The translations under genes and the position numbers were made by a program. The notes below the pieces were generated by a model. It was not told the DNA's origin. It saw nothing but the letters and a program-made list of their open reading frames with translations, and ran no database searches. DNA of 64,000 nt from Pseudanabaena minima (lineage in GTDB: Bacteria; Cyanobacteriota; Cyanobacteriia; Pseudanabaenales; Pseudanabaenaceae). Location of the stretch: positions 4,774,001-4,838,000 of the forward strand of contig NZ_CP159508.1 in the NCBI RefSeq assembly GCF_051131155.1, written 5' to 3'. Shown here piece by piece: positions 1 through 8,669 of this stretch (its first letter is position 1; the number at the start of each line of letters is the position of its first letter).

Positions 1-1112
1 CTTCTCTATTCCTATTCTATGAAGTCTTTGGAGTCGTTACTAATTTTTTAGGCGGATGGATTGGTTCGCAATTGGGGCTAAAAGTTACGCTCTATACAGG
101 GATTGGCTTACAGATTTTCTCCCTTGCGATGTTGTCTTTTCTCAATCCAGAATGGACGCAGTGGCTAGCAGTTCTTTATGTGATGATTGCCCAAGCTTTT
201 TCAGGAATTGCTAAAGACTTAACGAAAATGAGTACCAAAAGTGCGATTCGCCTAGTCGTACCGCAAGGTGCTCAATCGGCTTTGTTTAAATGGGTTGCGA
301 TTCTCACAGGTTCTAAGAATGCCCTTAAAGGTGTAGGTTTTTTTGTCGGAAGCGCTTTATTAGGACTATGCGGCTTTGTGAATTCCCTATGGATTATGGC
401 GGGAGGTTTATTCCTGCTCTTGTTCACAGGCTTATTTTTACCCAAGGGCATGGGCAAAATCAAAGCGAAAGTCAAATTCAAACAACTCTTTTCCAAAAGC
501 CCTGAAATTAACCTCCTATCCGCAGCAAGATTCTTTCTCTTTGGTTCCAGAGACGTATGGTTTGTAGTGGGACTGCCTGTATTTTTGCGAAGTGTTTTAG
601 GTTGGTCGTTTTATCAAGTTGGTGGATTTTTAGCCTGTTGGGTAATTGGCTATGGCATCATTCAATCCCTTGCACCGACATTAATTAAGCGCTTTGGTTC
701 TGGTCAACCGCCCCGATCTCAAACTGTACGATTTTGGACAACCTCCCTCATTGCGGTTCCTGCCATCATGGCGATCGCTCTGCAATTAAATTTCCCTGCA
801 AACTTTGTAATCATCGGCGGCTTACTAATTTTTGGTATTGTCTTTGCCTTTAACTCATCGGTGCATTCTTACTTAGTTCTCGCCTTCACCGATGATGACA
901 AAGTAGCGTTAAATGTGGGTTTCTACTATATGGCAAATTCGGGCGGACGCTTAGCAGGAACGGTGTTATCGGGATTAGTGTATCAGTTTGCAGGTTTAGT
1001 GGGATGTCTCTGGGTTTCAACTGCTTTAGTTCTTGCCGCCGCCGTAATTACGCGCAAGTTACCCGATCCGCAGATTAGTAAGGCGATCTCATGGAAATCT
1101 GATGGTGAGTAG
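1..1112 (+). CDS. arsJ: MFS transporter, ArsJ-like organoarsenical exporter (5' end outside window)
   Basis: The frame is open from base 3 with no stop, so the gene starts upstream of the window and the TTG at 72 is not its start. The visible part (about 369 residues) has many hydrophobic helices typical of an MFS protein. It carries stretches I associate with ArsJ, such as SGIAKDLTKMS, GSKNALKGVGFF and SRDVWFVVGLPVFL. ArsJ exports 1-arseno-3-phosphoglycerate, which an arsenate-linked GAPDH makes from arsenate, so a gapdh-like gene would be expected just upstream. The next gene (Fic) converges on it only 13 bp away. The MFS call is firm; the ArsJ assignment is by remembered motif similarity. 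Confidence 0.8.
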   Translation, partial: SLFLFYEVFGVVTNFLGGWIGSQLGLKVTLYTGIGLQIFSLAMLSFLNPEWTQWLAVLYVMIAQAFSGIAKDLTKMSTKSAIRLVVPQGAQSALFKWVAILTGSKNALKGVGFFVGSALLGLCGFVNSLWIMAGGLFLLLFTGLFLPKGMGKIKAKVKFKQLFSKSPEINLLSAARFFLFGSRDVWFVVGLPVFLRSVLGWSFYQVGGFLACWVIGYGIIQSLAPTLIKRFGSGQPPRSQTVRFWTTSLIAVPAIMAIALQLNFPANFVIIGGLLIFGIVFAFNSSVHSYLVLAFTDDDKVALNVGFYYMANSGGRLAGTVLSGLVYQFAGLVGCLWVSTALVLAAAVITRKLPDPQISKAISWKSDGE

Positions 1113-1125
1113 GCAATAGCCTCTA

Positions 1126-2514
1126 TTACAATTCCAATCTTGCTTTTAAGTTAGCTGGAGCAATATAAATACGCGCTTTACCTCGCTTAGCTTGAGCGAT
1201 AACTAATAAATCTCTATCTGCCAAATCTACAAGATATTTTCTCGCAGTGTTCTCAGTAACGCCAAAATCAATCGCCACCTGTTTTGCCGTAAACTCTTGT
1301 CCAGGAGATTTTACGGCTTCTTTCAAGATTTCCAAATGACCTCTATTCAGAGCTTTGGCTAATGGACTTCGATTAACCCAATCCATGAATTGATTAAATT
1401 CATCTCTTTTTCTATCTATGTACTCATACAAAGATTTAATAGCTTTTTCGATAGTTTCAACTTGGTTATAGATAAAATAAGTGAGGTCAAAATCATCAGT
1501 TTCTGTATAGATAAAAGCTTTATCATAAGCCCCACGTTTTTCTTTGATGAATTTGCTGATTGACACATATTCAAACAACCAATAATCATTTGACCTAAGA
1601 ATACTCCAATAAAAAATAGCTCTTGCAGTTCTACCATTGCCATCGCCAAAAGGATGAATATAGGCAATCATAAAATGGAGAATAATCGCTTTTATGATGG
1701 GATGGATAAAATCTGAACCTTGACTATGCTCTTGATTGGCAAAGTTACATAGATGCTTGAGCCTAGATTGGATCGTCTGCGATTCAGGGGGATAAAATAC
1801 ATTCTCACCATATAAATCAGTCACAATAATATTATTGTCTTGTCTGAATTGTCCTGATATGGCAGCATTATCAATGGCTTTATAGGTTGCTATACTATGT
1901 AACTCTAGTATAAATTCTATTGATAGCTCTTCATCTCTTCTCTCAATCGCTTTTTTCATTAATTGGTAGTTATTGAAAATCATCTGTTGAGATTTATCCT
2001 TAGGAGCAAGACTCTTTTTGAGCATCTCCTGTGCAACTTCGCGAGTAGTTGAAGCTCCTTCTAACTGGGATGAAGTGATGGCTTCTTCTAGCATTAAGCT
2101 TTTCACAAAATAATGTTGCTTGTCACTTGACGAGATGAAGTTATTGCCATCTCTGATCTCTTGACCTTTAGCAATCATTTTGTCAATTGAGTGTAACCTT
2201 GCATGGAGTGAGTCAGGGATGTTGTAACTAAAGCAAGATTCTTTGTCTGCCTGTAACTGTTGGAGGTACTTTGCTCTTGCTTTTCTATTGATTTTAGTCG
2301 CTACCCATGCAACTAGTTCGTCATCTCCTCTTTCCACTCGCCATTTAAATTCATCCCAATGTAAATATCGACCTTTGCGATCAGTTGCACCATATTTGCT
2401 GAGTGATGGTACAACTTTCTTCTCTTCAAACTCATGATCGACATCAGGCTCATTCTTATTCTTAAACTCGTTCACGAGATCAGAAAAAGGCTTTGGCACT
2501 CTAATTTTTGACAT
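1126..2514 (-). CDS. Fic family protein with inhibitory motif and C-terminal winged helix
   Basis: The 462-residue protein has a canonical Fic motif HPFGDGNGRTAR around residues 287-298. Fic enzymes usually transfer AMP from ATP to a target hydroxyl. An upstream SSQLEG around 148-153 fits the autoinhibitory [S/T]xxxE[G/N] helix, so activity should be held off in cis (class II arrangement). Residues about 405-460 (AKQVAIDFGVTENTARKYL) look like a winged helix-turn-helix, so it may regulate transcription. No separate antitoxin gene lies beside it. The start ATG is at 2512-2514. Target unknown. Confidence 0.9.
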   Translation of the reverse strand: MSKIRVPKPFSDLVNEFKNKNEPDVDHEFEEKKVVPSLSKYGATDRKGRYLHWDEFKWRVERGDDELVAWVATKINRKARAKYLQQLQADKESCFSYNIPDSLHARLHSIDKMIAKGQEIRDGNNFISSSDKQHYFVKSLMLEEAITSSQLEGASTTREVAQEMLKKSLAPKDKSQQMIFNNYQLMKKAIERRDEELSIEFILELHSIATYKAIDNAAISGQFRQDNNIIVTDLYGENVFYPPESQTIQSRLKHLCNFANQEHSQGSDFIHPIIKAIILHFMIAYIHPFGDGNGRTARAIFYWSILRSNDYWLFEYVSISKFIKEKRGAYDKAFIYTETDDFDLTYFIYNQVETIEKAIKSLYEYIDRKRDEFNQFMDWVNRSPLAKALNRGHLEILKEAVKSPGQEFTAKQVAIDFGVTENTARKYLVDLADRDLLVIAQAKRGKARIYIAPANLKARLEL

Positions 2515-2599
2515 AGAGTTAGTTTTTAACTTAATCCTAGTAGGTCTAGTCTATGTGATTTTATCTGTAAGTTGGAGATCGCTTGGAAATCTATAAACT

Positions 2600-2636
2600 A
2601 AGATAAAAGGCAGCACGAAGTGCTGCCTTTTATCTT
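2600..2636. terminator. Perfect hairpin with AGCACGAAGTGCT core
   Basis: Arms 2600-2615 and 2621-2636 are exact reverse complements around CGAAG. It sits 86 bp upstream of the Fic start and ahead of the permease remnant. It belongs to the window-wide class of GAA-loop hairpins; whether it terminates anything here is unknown. Confidence 0.55.
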
Positions 2637-2680
2637 GAGGTCATTCCTATGCTTCATCATCACGAACACAGTCATGCTCC

Positions 2681-2786
2681 TAATACCAATTCACGAAAGT
2701 GTGGCAACACTTTTGTGAATTAAGAAACAAACCCAGTAAGGGTTTTAAAAACGCAAAATGGCGTAGCCATTTTGTGTTTTGGTATA
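2681..2786. repeat. Double-hairpin repeat, TAATACCAA...TTGGTATA ends (copy 1)
   Basis: The ends TAATACCAA and TTTGGTATA are inverted. Inside are two hairpins, around TTCACGAAAGTGTGGCAACACTTTTGTGAA and around CAAAATGGCGTAGCCATTTTG, separated by a short AAACCCAGTAAGGGTTTT unit. Related copies are at 8740-8846 and, inverted and with a different first hairpin, near 35520-35605. It follows the short His-rich reading frame at 2650 (MLHHHEHSHA) and precedes the permease remnant. Confidence 0.75.
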
Positions 2787-3080
2787 AAACCTATAACCGT
2801 GCCTTTTTGATTGGCACAGGGCTAATTTCAATCTAGCGAAATTGTGCGATCGGTTTGGCTTTATGTGGTACTTGGCATTGCGATCGGTGCAGGAATACAT
2901 GGTTACGTGCCGACCGCTTTTATTGTCAAATATGCAGGAGTACATAATCCTTTAGCAGTTCCCCTTGCAGTAATTTTAGGAGTGCCACTCTATGCCAATA
3001 TTGCAGGGGTGATGCCGATTACCGAAGCATTAGTCAATAAAGGTATGCCGATGGGTACGGTATTAGCTTTCACAATGGTA

Positions 3081-4208
3081 TACTTTAGACGGTCAGAACT
3101 TGAGCTTTGAGAAAATGGGATAATCGGCTAAAGAATTTAATACTGCCGCCAAGATTAATTCATGATTACAATCGAATTTTCAGAAGACGAGAAGAAAAAA
3201 CTACTGCACGAAAGATTTCATCATCCTCATCCAAGGGTGCAGATCAAAATGGAAGCACTGTGGTTAAAAAGTCAAGGCATGGAGCATCAAGCTATTACCC
3301 AGTTGGTCGGGATTTCAGCAAACACCTTACGCAGTTATCTGCGTGAGTACGAAGACGGAGGCATTGAAAGACTTAAGGAGATCCGATTTCACCGTCCAAG
3401 TAGCAAGTTAATAGACCATGCACCAAGTATAGAAGCACATTTCCGTAAACACCCACCCGCAAGTATTAACGCAGCAATCGGAAACATTGAAACCCTCACG
3501 GGAATTCGTCGATCCCCCACCCAAGTCAGGCTATTTATGAAGCGCATGGGTATGAAATGTCTTAAGGTTGGTGTGTTTCCAGCCAAGGCAGATCCAGATG
3601 TACAGGAAACCTACAGACTCGAAGAGCTAGAACCTCGCATTGAAGAAGCTAAAGCAGGGAAAAGAGCCCTTTTTTTGTAGATGCAGCTCATTTCGTTATG
3701 GGGGCTTTTCTAGGATTTGTATGGTGTTTTGAGCGGTTGTTTGTGCGAGCACCCTGTGGACGCAAACGTTTTAATGTCCTAGCCGCATTAAATGCTATCA
3801 CCCATGAAGTCATTACCGTCACCAATGACTCCTATATCAATGCTTTGAGTGTCTGTGAACTGCTCGAAAAATTGGCTACCCTCGGTTTATCCATCCCCAT
3901 CACCCTCGTTTTAGACAATGCTCGATATCAAAATTGTCAACTTGTCCAAGATTTAGCACATTCTCTCGGAATTGAGTTGCTCTTCCTGCCCAGTTATTCC
4001 CCTAACCTCAATCTCATTGAGCGATTCTGGAAATTTGTCAAACAAAAATGTTTGTACTCAAAATACTATGAGGATTTTACGTTGTTTCAGGATGCTATTT
4101 CTTCATGTATTGAGAACGCTCATATTAACCATAAAAAAGAACTGCTATCGCTACTCACTCTCCGTTTCCAAAATCTCAAAAAAGCTCAGATTATACCCGT
4201 TTAAAGTA
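3081..4208 (+). mobile_element. IS630-family insertion sequence, 1128 bp
   Basis: The ends are imperfect 12-bp inverted repeats: TACTTTAGACGG at 3081-3092 and CCGTTTAAAGTA at 4197-4208 (one mismatch). A TA dinucleotide flanks both sides (3079-3080 and 4209-4210), the target duplication expected for IS630/Tc1-mariner elements. The inserted host frame is restored exactly when the element and one TA are removed. It contains a two-frame transposase. Confidence 0.93.
3162..4204 (+). CDS. IS630-family transposase, two frames joined by -1 frameshift
   Basis: ORF A (3162-3680, 172 aa) has the N-terminal helix-turn-helix (MEHQAITQLVGISANTLRSY). It ends at a seven-T run (3670-3676) followed directly by TAG. 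ORF B lies in the -1 frame; its open part begins around the T run and its visible ATG is 3698. It carries the DDE triad: D in FVDAAHF, D in LDNARY, E in NLIERFWKF. Slippage on the T run gives ...RALFFVDAAHFVMG, a normal IS630 junction, for a fused protein of about 347 residues. Programmed frameshifting is common in this family, so the element may be active. Confidence 0.9.
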
Positions 4209-4347
4209 TAGTTACCGCCCTATCCCTGCCTGAAATCGTGATTCTCAAAAAAGTACTGCGTCCTCAACTGTTAGCTGTATTTGTTGGTCTGATGACGATT
4301 GATATTATCAGCATCGGTTACATCTTCAATGCATTGCTGTTGTAGCA

Positions 4348-4400
4348 ATATCGGTTTTGATGAAAGTCAGCCGTCGGCTGACTTTCATCAAAACCGATAT
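4348..4400. terminator. 53-bp perfect palindrome after permease remnant
   Basis: ATATCGGTTTTGATGAAAGTCAGCC is followed by its near-exact reverse complement ending GATAT at 4400. It lies 2 bp after the stop of the broken permease, so it probably served as its terminator. Confidence 0.65.
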
Positions 4401-4483
4401 TTATAATGAGAATTGCTGATCTATATAGAATTATCTAGCTGATTTTTGGCTACCTGTGGTAGCATCTCTTGTAAGTTCGCTTA

Positions 4484-4984
4484 ATGGTAATGGCAAAAGT
4501 CCTTGTACTAAATGCATCCTATGAACCGCTGAACATTACAAATTGGCAGCGAGCTATTGTGTTGGTTATAAAAGGCAAGGCTGAGCAAGTAGAACATAAT
4601 GGCAAAATGATTTATCCTGGGATGCCATTGCCCACTGTGATCCGAATGCTGCAATATATCAGCATTCCCTACAAAGAAATTCCGCTTACCCGTCGTAATA
4701 TTCTCCACCGTGATTCTCATTCCTGTCAGTACTGTGGACATACAGGTGATGATTTAACTCTTGATCACGTTTTGCCGCGATCGCGTGGTGGTGGTGATAG
4801 TTGGGACAATATTATTACTGCTTGTGTACGTTGTAATGTCAAAAAAGGCAATCGTACTCCTAAAGAAGCTTCGATGCCACTACGCAAGCAGCCACGTCGT
4901 CCCCACAGTGGGTTGCATTTCGAGGTGACGAAATATCTGCGATCAGGAAATCATGACGAATGGCAAAAATATATTATTAATTAG
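4484..4984 (+). CDS. HNH endonuclease family protein
   Basis: The 166-residue protein has the order CxxC (CQYCG, about 85-89), DHVLPRSRGG, DNIITACVRCNxxKG. This is an HNH nuclease fold with two zinc-binding Cys pairs. The N-terminal 75 residues (VLVLNASYEPLNI) match the common stand-alone bacterial HNH proteins. These are widely conserved in cyanobacteria and their physiological role is unclear. ATG at 4484 and a second in-frame ATG at 4490 are both plausible starts. It stands alone between palindromes. Confidence 0.88.
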   Translation: MVMAKVLVLNASYEPLNITNWQRAIVLVIKGKAEQVEHNGKMIYPGMPLPTVIRMLQYISIPYKEIPLTRRNILHRDSHSCQYCGHTGDDLTLDHVLPRSRGGGDSWDNIITACVRCNVKKGNRTPKEASMPLRKQPRRPHSGLHFEVTKYLRSGNHDEWQKYIIN

Positions 4985-5066
4985 TCTAATACCACAACAA
5001 AAAATGACGACGAGTGGAGGCGCTTCGCGCTGCCATTCGCTTTTTGGGTTTATTTGCCTTAATGTA

Positions 5067-5213
5067 ACGTGAGTTCGGGATAAGCTACAAAATTGTAAAA
5101 GCCAAAACAGTAAAAGCCTCGCTTCGCGAGGCTTTTACTGTTTTGGCTCCTAGAGAGGGTTCGCAGCGCGAACCCTCTCTAGGAGCCAGTTTAAAATTAA
5201 CCCGAACTCAGGT
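5067..5213. repeat. MITE-like element, TIR ACGTGAGTTCGGG, 7-bp target duplication
   Basis: The ends ACGTGAGTTCGGG (5067-5079) and CCCGAACTCAGGT (5201-5213) are inverted with one mismatch. They are flanked by TAATGTA at 5060-5066 and 5214-5220. Inside are two long abutting hairpins, 5101-5147 (GCTTCGC core) and 5145-5187 (GCAGC core), giving a cloverleaf-like fold. A relative with the same ends is at 49192-49302. No coding capacity is seen. Confidence 0.85.
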
Positions 5214-5240
5214 TAATGTAAGTGACTACAGCAAACCCAA

Positions 5241-5360
5241 AATACAAGTAGCGGCGCTTCGCGCCGCTACTTGTATTATTTGCCCTAGTTTAGCGCTCAA
5301 ACGCAAACTAAGGGACTTTTGGAAAGTGTTGCTTTGCAACACTTTCCAAAAGTCCCTTAG
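5241..5360. repeat. Two perfect hairpins upstream of fabD
   Basis: Hairpin one (5241-5277) has arms around GGCGCTTCGCGCC. Hairpin two (5308-5360) has 25-nt arms around GCTTTGC. Together with the element at 5067-5213 they fill the 434-bp gap between the HNH gene and fabD; I see no gene there. An apparent frame at 5143-5391 is only translated hairpin. Confidence 0.75.
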
Positions 5361-5418
5361 GGTTCACATGGCGTTAAACTGTAAAATGTAACCAAAGCTT
5401 AATAAACATTTTATAAAA

Positions 5419-6300
5419 ATGACCAAAAATGTATGGGTATTCCCTGGACAAGGTTCTCAGGCTGTCGGCATGGGCTTAGATCTTGCGGAAGTAGGCAAGG
5501 ATAAGTTTGATAAAGCCGAGCAAATTTTGGGATGGTCGATTTTAGAAAAATCCCAGACGGACGCGAAGGAACTTGCCAAAACCGAATTTACCCAGCCTTG
5601 TTTGTATGTAATTTCGGCAATTCTTGCTGATATATTGAAAGCAAAAGGCGCAAAACCAGATGCAGTAACAGGGCATAGTTTGGGAGAATATAGTGCGCTC
5701 TATTGTGCGGGTGTAGTGGACTTTGCCACAGGTTTGGAATTAGTGAAGCAGCGATCGCTCCTGATGGCAGAGGCAAGTGGCGGTGCAATGACTGCTCTGC
5801 TTGGATTTGATCGCACTGCCTTAGAAACTGCGATCGCCCAAACTGAAAACGTAATTTTGGCTAATGATAATAGCAACGATCAAGCCGTGATTTCAGGAAC
5901 AGAAGCGGCGGTAAAATCAATTTGTGAACAGGTCAAATCTAAGAGAGCGATTTCTTTGGCGGTAAGTGGTGCATTTCATTCTCCTCTAATGGCGGATGCA
6001 TCCGCTAAATTTACGGCAATTCTTGAACAGACGATTTTTAATGAAGCGACAATTCCTGTCATTTCCAATGTAGAGCCAAATGATGCTACGACTTCTGGGC
6101 AGCTTTTGCGCGATCGCCTTACTCAACAGATGACTTCCCCAGTGCGTTGGCGCGAAATCTGTTTGTATCTTGCGGCACAAGGATATGAACAAGTAATCGA
6201 AGTTGGCACAGGCAAAGTTTTGACAGGACTAGTGAAACGCACGACTCCCAGCTTGAAATTGGTGAATGTCAGTACTTTGGAACAGGCGATCGCTTTTTAA
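5419..6300 (+). CDS. fabD: Malonyl-CoA:ACP transacylase
   Basis: This enzyme moves malonyl from CoA to acyl carrier protein, starting fatty acid elongation in the cytoplasm. At 293 residues it has the normal FabD length. It shows VFPGQGSQAVGMG at the N-terminus, the nucleophile motif GHSLGE with Ser near 87, and GAFHSPLM with the catalytic His near 193. The start ATG at 5419 is the obvious one. It stands alone: hairpins precede it and a bidirectional terminator follows. Confidence 0.96.
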   Translation: MTKNVWVFPGQGSQAVGMGLDLAEVGKDKFDKAEQILGWSILEKSQTDAKELAKTEFTQPCLYVISAILADILKAKGAKPDAVTGHSLGEYSALYCAGVVDFATGLELVKQRSLLMAEASGGAMTALLGFDRTALETAIAQTENVILANDNSNDQAVISGTEAAVKSICEQVKSKRAISLAVSGAFHSPLMADASAKFTAILEQTIFNEATIPVISNVEPNDATTSGQLLRDRLTQQMTSPVRWREICLYLAAQGYEQVIEVGTGKVLTGLVKRTTPSLKLVNVSTLEQAIAF

Positions 6301-6307
6301 AAATCAA

Positions 6308-6342
6308 AAAATAGAATAGGTGCAATGCGCCTATTCTATTTT
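6308..6342. terminator. Bidirectional terminator between convergent genes
   Basis: Arms AAAATAGAATAGG (6308-6320) and CCTATTCTATTTT (6330-6342) lie between the fabD stop and the stop of the convergent GGDEF/EAL gene. A- and T-rich flanks allow termination in both directions. Confidence 0.8.
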
Positions 6343-8669
6343 GACATGGATTCTAATAGGGGAGCGATCGCCTCCGCTTCTAAAGGCGCAAATAGATAGT
6401 ATCCCTGCCCCGCTTCACAATTATAATTTCTCAGACAGTCCAACTGCTCAGAAGTTTCTATCCCTTCTGCAATTACATTTAAGCCCAGATTAATTCCCAA
6501 AACAATAATTGCTTTTACGATTTCCCCATCTTCAGGATGATGATCAAGTTGGTTGATGAAGGAGCGATCAATCTTGAGCGTATGAATTGGAAATCGATGC
6601 AAATAGCTTAACGAAGAATAACCCGTACCAAAATCATCAATGCAAGTTTGAATACTCTGTTCACTTAATTCACCTAAGATTTGCGCTGCTAAAGAAGTTT
6701 TTTCGATTAATATACTTTCCGTTATTTCTATCTTCAAATTATGGTTGTTTAGCTTCGTTTTTTGGATTATATTCTCGATTTGACTAGATAGATCCGACTT
6801 AGAAAACTGTTTAGCTGATAAATTAACATTCATGGTTAAGTTAGCAGCGATCGGGAACTGCTCCTGCCATGCTCTTAGCTGAAAGCACGCCTTCTCTAAC
6901 ACCCAAAAGTCAATATCTACAATTAGTCCTGCATCTTCCGCTAGTGGAATAAATTCCGCAGGATATATCAATCCTTGGTCAGGATGCTGCCATCGCGCTA
7001 GAGCTTCAAAGCCCAATATTTGTCGTGATTGTAAGCACACAATTGGTTGGTAATGTACTCGCAATTCTTGGCGTTCAATAGCTCGACGTAACTCATTTTC
7101 TAGTCTGAGTTTTTTGAGAGCCTCCGTATGCATCGCAGGATTGAATATTTCATATCGATTTCTACCTTGTTCCTTAGCCCGATACATGGCTGTATCCGCA
7201 TCACGCAGCAATTGATCTGGTTGCGTATAGTCAGAAGAACTGAGAGCAATGCCAATACTTGTACTAATAAATATTTCATTGCCATCGAGTATTACTGGTA
7301 ATTGCAATGAGTCTTTGATTCTATTTACAACCTCGATTACATCATTAATATCTTCGATCTCTTCTAGCAACATCACAAATTCATCACCCCCTAGTCTTGC
7401 GACCGTATCCCCCCCACGCAGACAGCCAACTAGACGTTTTGCCACAATCTTTAATAACTGATCACCTGCCAAATGCCCAAGACTATCATTGATTACCTTA
7501 AATCGATCTAAGTCTAAAAAGAGAACTGCAAACTGCTCAGGGAGATTGCCTGAATTCAGAAATAAGCGCCGATTGGATAGTTGTAAAGCATGGTTGAGGC
7601 GATCTAAAAATAAGGAACGATTTGGTAAGCCTGTTAACGAATCATGAAAAGCATCATGACGTAGCTGTGCTTCCATTTTCTTGCGCTCGGCTAGTTCTGA
7701 TTGAGCATTTTGATAGAGTTCTGACTGATGGATCGCGATCGCACATTGATCAGCGATCGCCTTAACGAGTGATAGCTCATTGTCAGACCAAATGCGTATG
7801 CGATCGCATTGATATAAACTAATTCCACCTAAATAAGTTTGTTGATACAACAGAGATGTGATCAAAAGAGACTGGATATTATACTGTTCTGCCAAGTGTC
7901 TTAGCTCTTCTGGAAGATCATCACTAATTTGATGAATAGGAATTTGCTTTCCTTGGATCAAAACATCTTGATAATGGATATAAAACTCACAAGACAAACC
8001 AATGACAAGTTGATCAGGATCAATATTCTTTTTACTGGCATAGCATACCCGCATTCGCTGCGAATTATCTGGCTGAAAGATTAAACAATGAGTGACATTT
8101 AAAGCTTCTTGTAACAGATCCGCTGTTGTTTGCAGTACCTCTGCTAGAACGAGAGTCTCTCGCATGGATTGAACAATACGATTAATAATAGTTTCGCGCC
8201 ATGCTTGCTGTTCGATTTGGGCGATCGCTGCTTTTTGTTGACGACGCAACTCAAATTCTTGTAAAGCACGCTGGAGAACACTAGGCAACCGAAATAACCG
8301 ATCCTTCAACACATAATCAGTCATTCCCGCTTTGATGCATTCAACGGCGGCTTCTTCCCCTAAACTGCCCGTAATCAAGATGAATGGAATATCTTGTCCT
8401 GATTGCTTGAGAAAACTAAAAGCTTGTAACCCATTAAAACTTGGTAGTCGATAGTCTGACAAAACGACATCATAGTTTTTGTCTTGCAAAAGCTTCTGGC
8501 ATTCGATCGCTGTAGCTGTGGTGTCATAGGTAAAATATAAACCTGATGATTCAAGAGCTAATAGTGTCAGCTCTACATCTGCCTCCACATCTTCAATAAT
8601 CAAAATACGCAGCGAGCGCTGCCCTTCTAATTTTTCCGATTCTCCCAACTCTGACATCAAGTTTCTCAT
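6336..8669 (-). CDS. Response regulator with GAF, GGDEF and EAL domains (c-di-GMP turnover)
   Basis: Domains in order over 777 residues: REC about 20-140 (phospho-acceptor Asp in VVLSDYRLP), GAF about 165-320, GGDEF about 330-500 and EAL about 515-765. The cyclase signature GGDEF is intact and is preceded by RGGD five residues upstream, a usual c-di-GMP inhibitory site. The phosphodiesterase half keeps EAL, NVNLS, ESILIE, DDFGTGYSSL and LKIDRSFI, so both activities look possible. Phosphorylation of REC and ligand binding to GAF are likely inputs. No kinase is adjacent; the nearest is at 9943-13047 on the same strand. A second in-frame ATG five codons in could be the start. Confidence 0.93.
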   Translation of the reverse strand: MRNLMSELGESEKLEGQRSLRILIIEDVEADVELTLLALESSGLYFTYDTTATAIECQKLLQDKNYDVVLSDYRLPSFNGLQAFSFLKQSGQDIPFILITGSLGEEAAVECIKAGMTDYVLKDRLFRLPSVLQRALQEFELRRQQKAAIAQIEQQAWRETIINRIVQSMRETLVLAEVLQTTADLLQEALNVTHCLIFQPDNSQRMRVCYASKKNIDPDQLVIGLSCEFYIHYQDVLIQGKQIPIHQISDDLPEELRHLAEQYNIQSLLITSLLYQQTYLGGISLYQCDRIRIWSDNELSLVKAIADQCAIAIHQSELYQNAQSELAERKKMEAQLRHDAFHDSLTGLPNRSLFLDRLNHALQLSNRRLFLNSGNLPEQFAVLFLDLDRFKVINDSLGHLAGDQLLKIVAKRLVGCLRGGDTVARLGGDEFVMLLEEIEDINDVIEVVNRIKDSLQLPVILDGNEIFISTSIGIALSSSDYTQPDQLLRDADTAMYRAKEQGRNRYEIFNPAMHTEALKKLRLENELRRAIERQELRVHYQPIVCLQSRQILGFEALARWQHPDQGLIYPAEFIPLAEDAGLIVDIDFWVLEKACFQLRAWQEQFPIAANLTMNVNLSAKQFSKSDLSSQIENIIQKTKLNNHNLKIEITESILIEKTSLAAQILGELSEQSIQTCIDDFGTGYSSLSYLHRFPIHTLKIDRSFINQLDHHPEDGEIVKAIIVLGINLGLNVIAEGIETSEQLDCLRNYNCEAGQGYYLFAPLEAEAIAPLLESMSK

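Larger units (their letters stand above)
2838..4345 (+). pseudogene. Permease (DUF318/YraQ-like) remnant, 5'-deleted and split by IS630
   Basis: The frame from about 2838 reads a membrane permease C-terminal half (SVWLYVVLGIAIGAGIHGY, AVILGVPLYANIAGV, MPMGTVLAFTMV). It is broken at 3080 by an insertion sequence and resumes at 4211 (VTALSLPEIVILKKVL ... GYIFNALLL, stop 4343-4345). Removing 3081-4208 and one TA restores a continuous frame. The N-terminal half of the family is absent; a stop lies just upstream and the region before it is a repeat. A His-rich start at 2650 could be a leftover of the same gene. Such permeases are often near metal or arsenic genes, consistent with the ArsJ-like neighbour. 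Confidence 0.85.

Noticed and set aside
3107..3346. 79-residue frame at the start of the IS630 element
   Set aside because: Out of frame with the transposase and Ser/Lys-rich; the transposase frame explains the sequence.
5143..5391. 82-residue frame on the plus strand
   Set aside because: It runs straight through consecutive perfect palindromes; the translation is repeat sequence.
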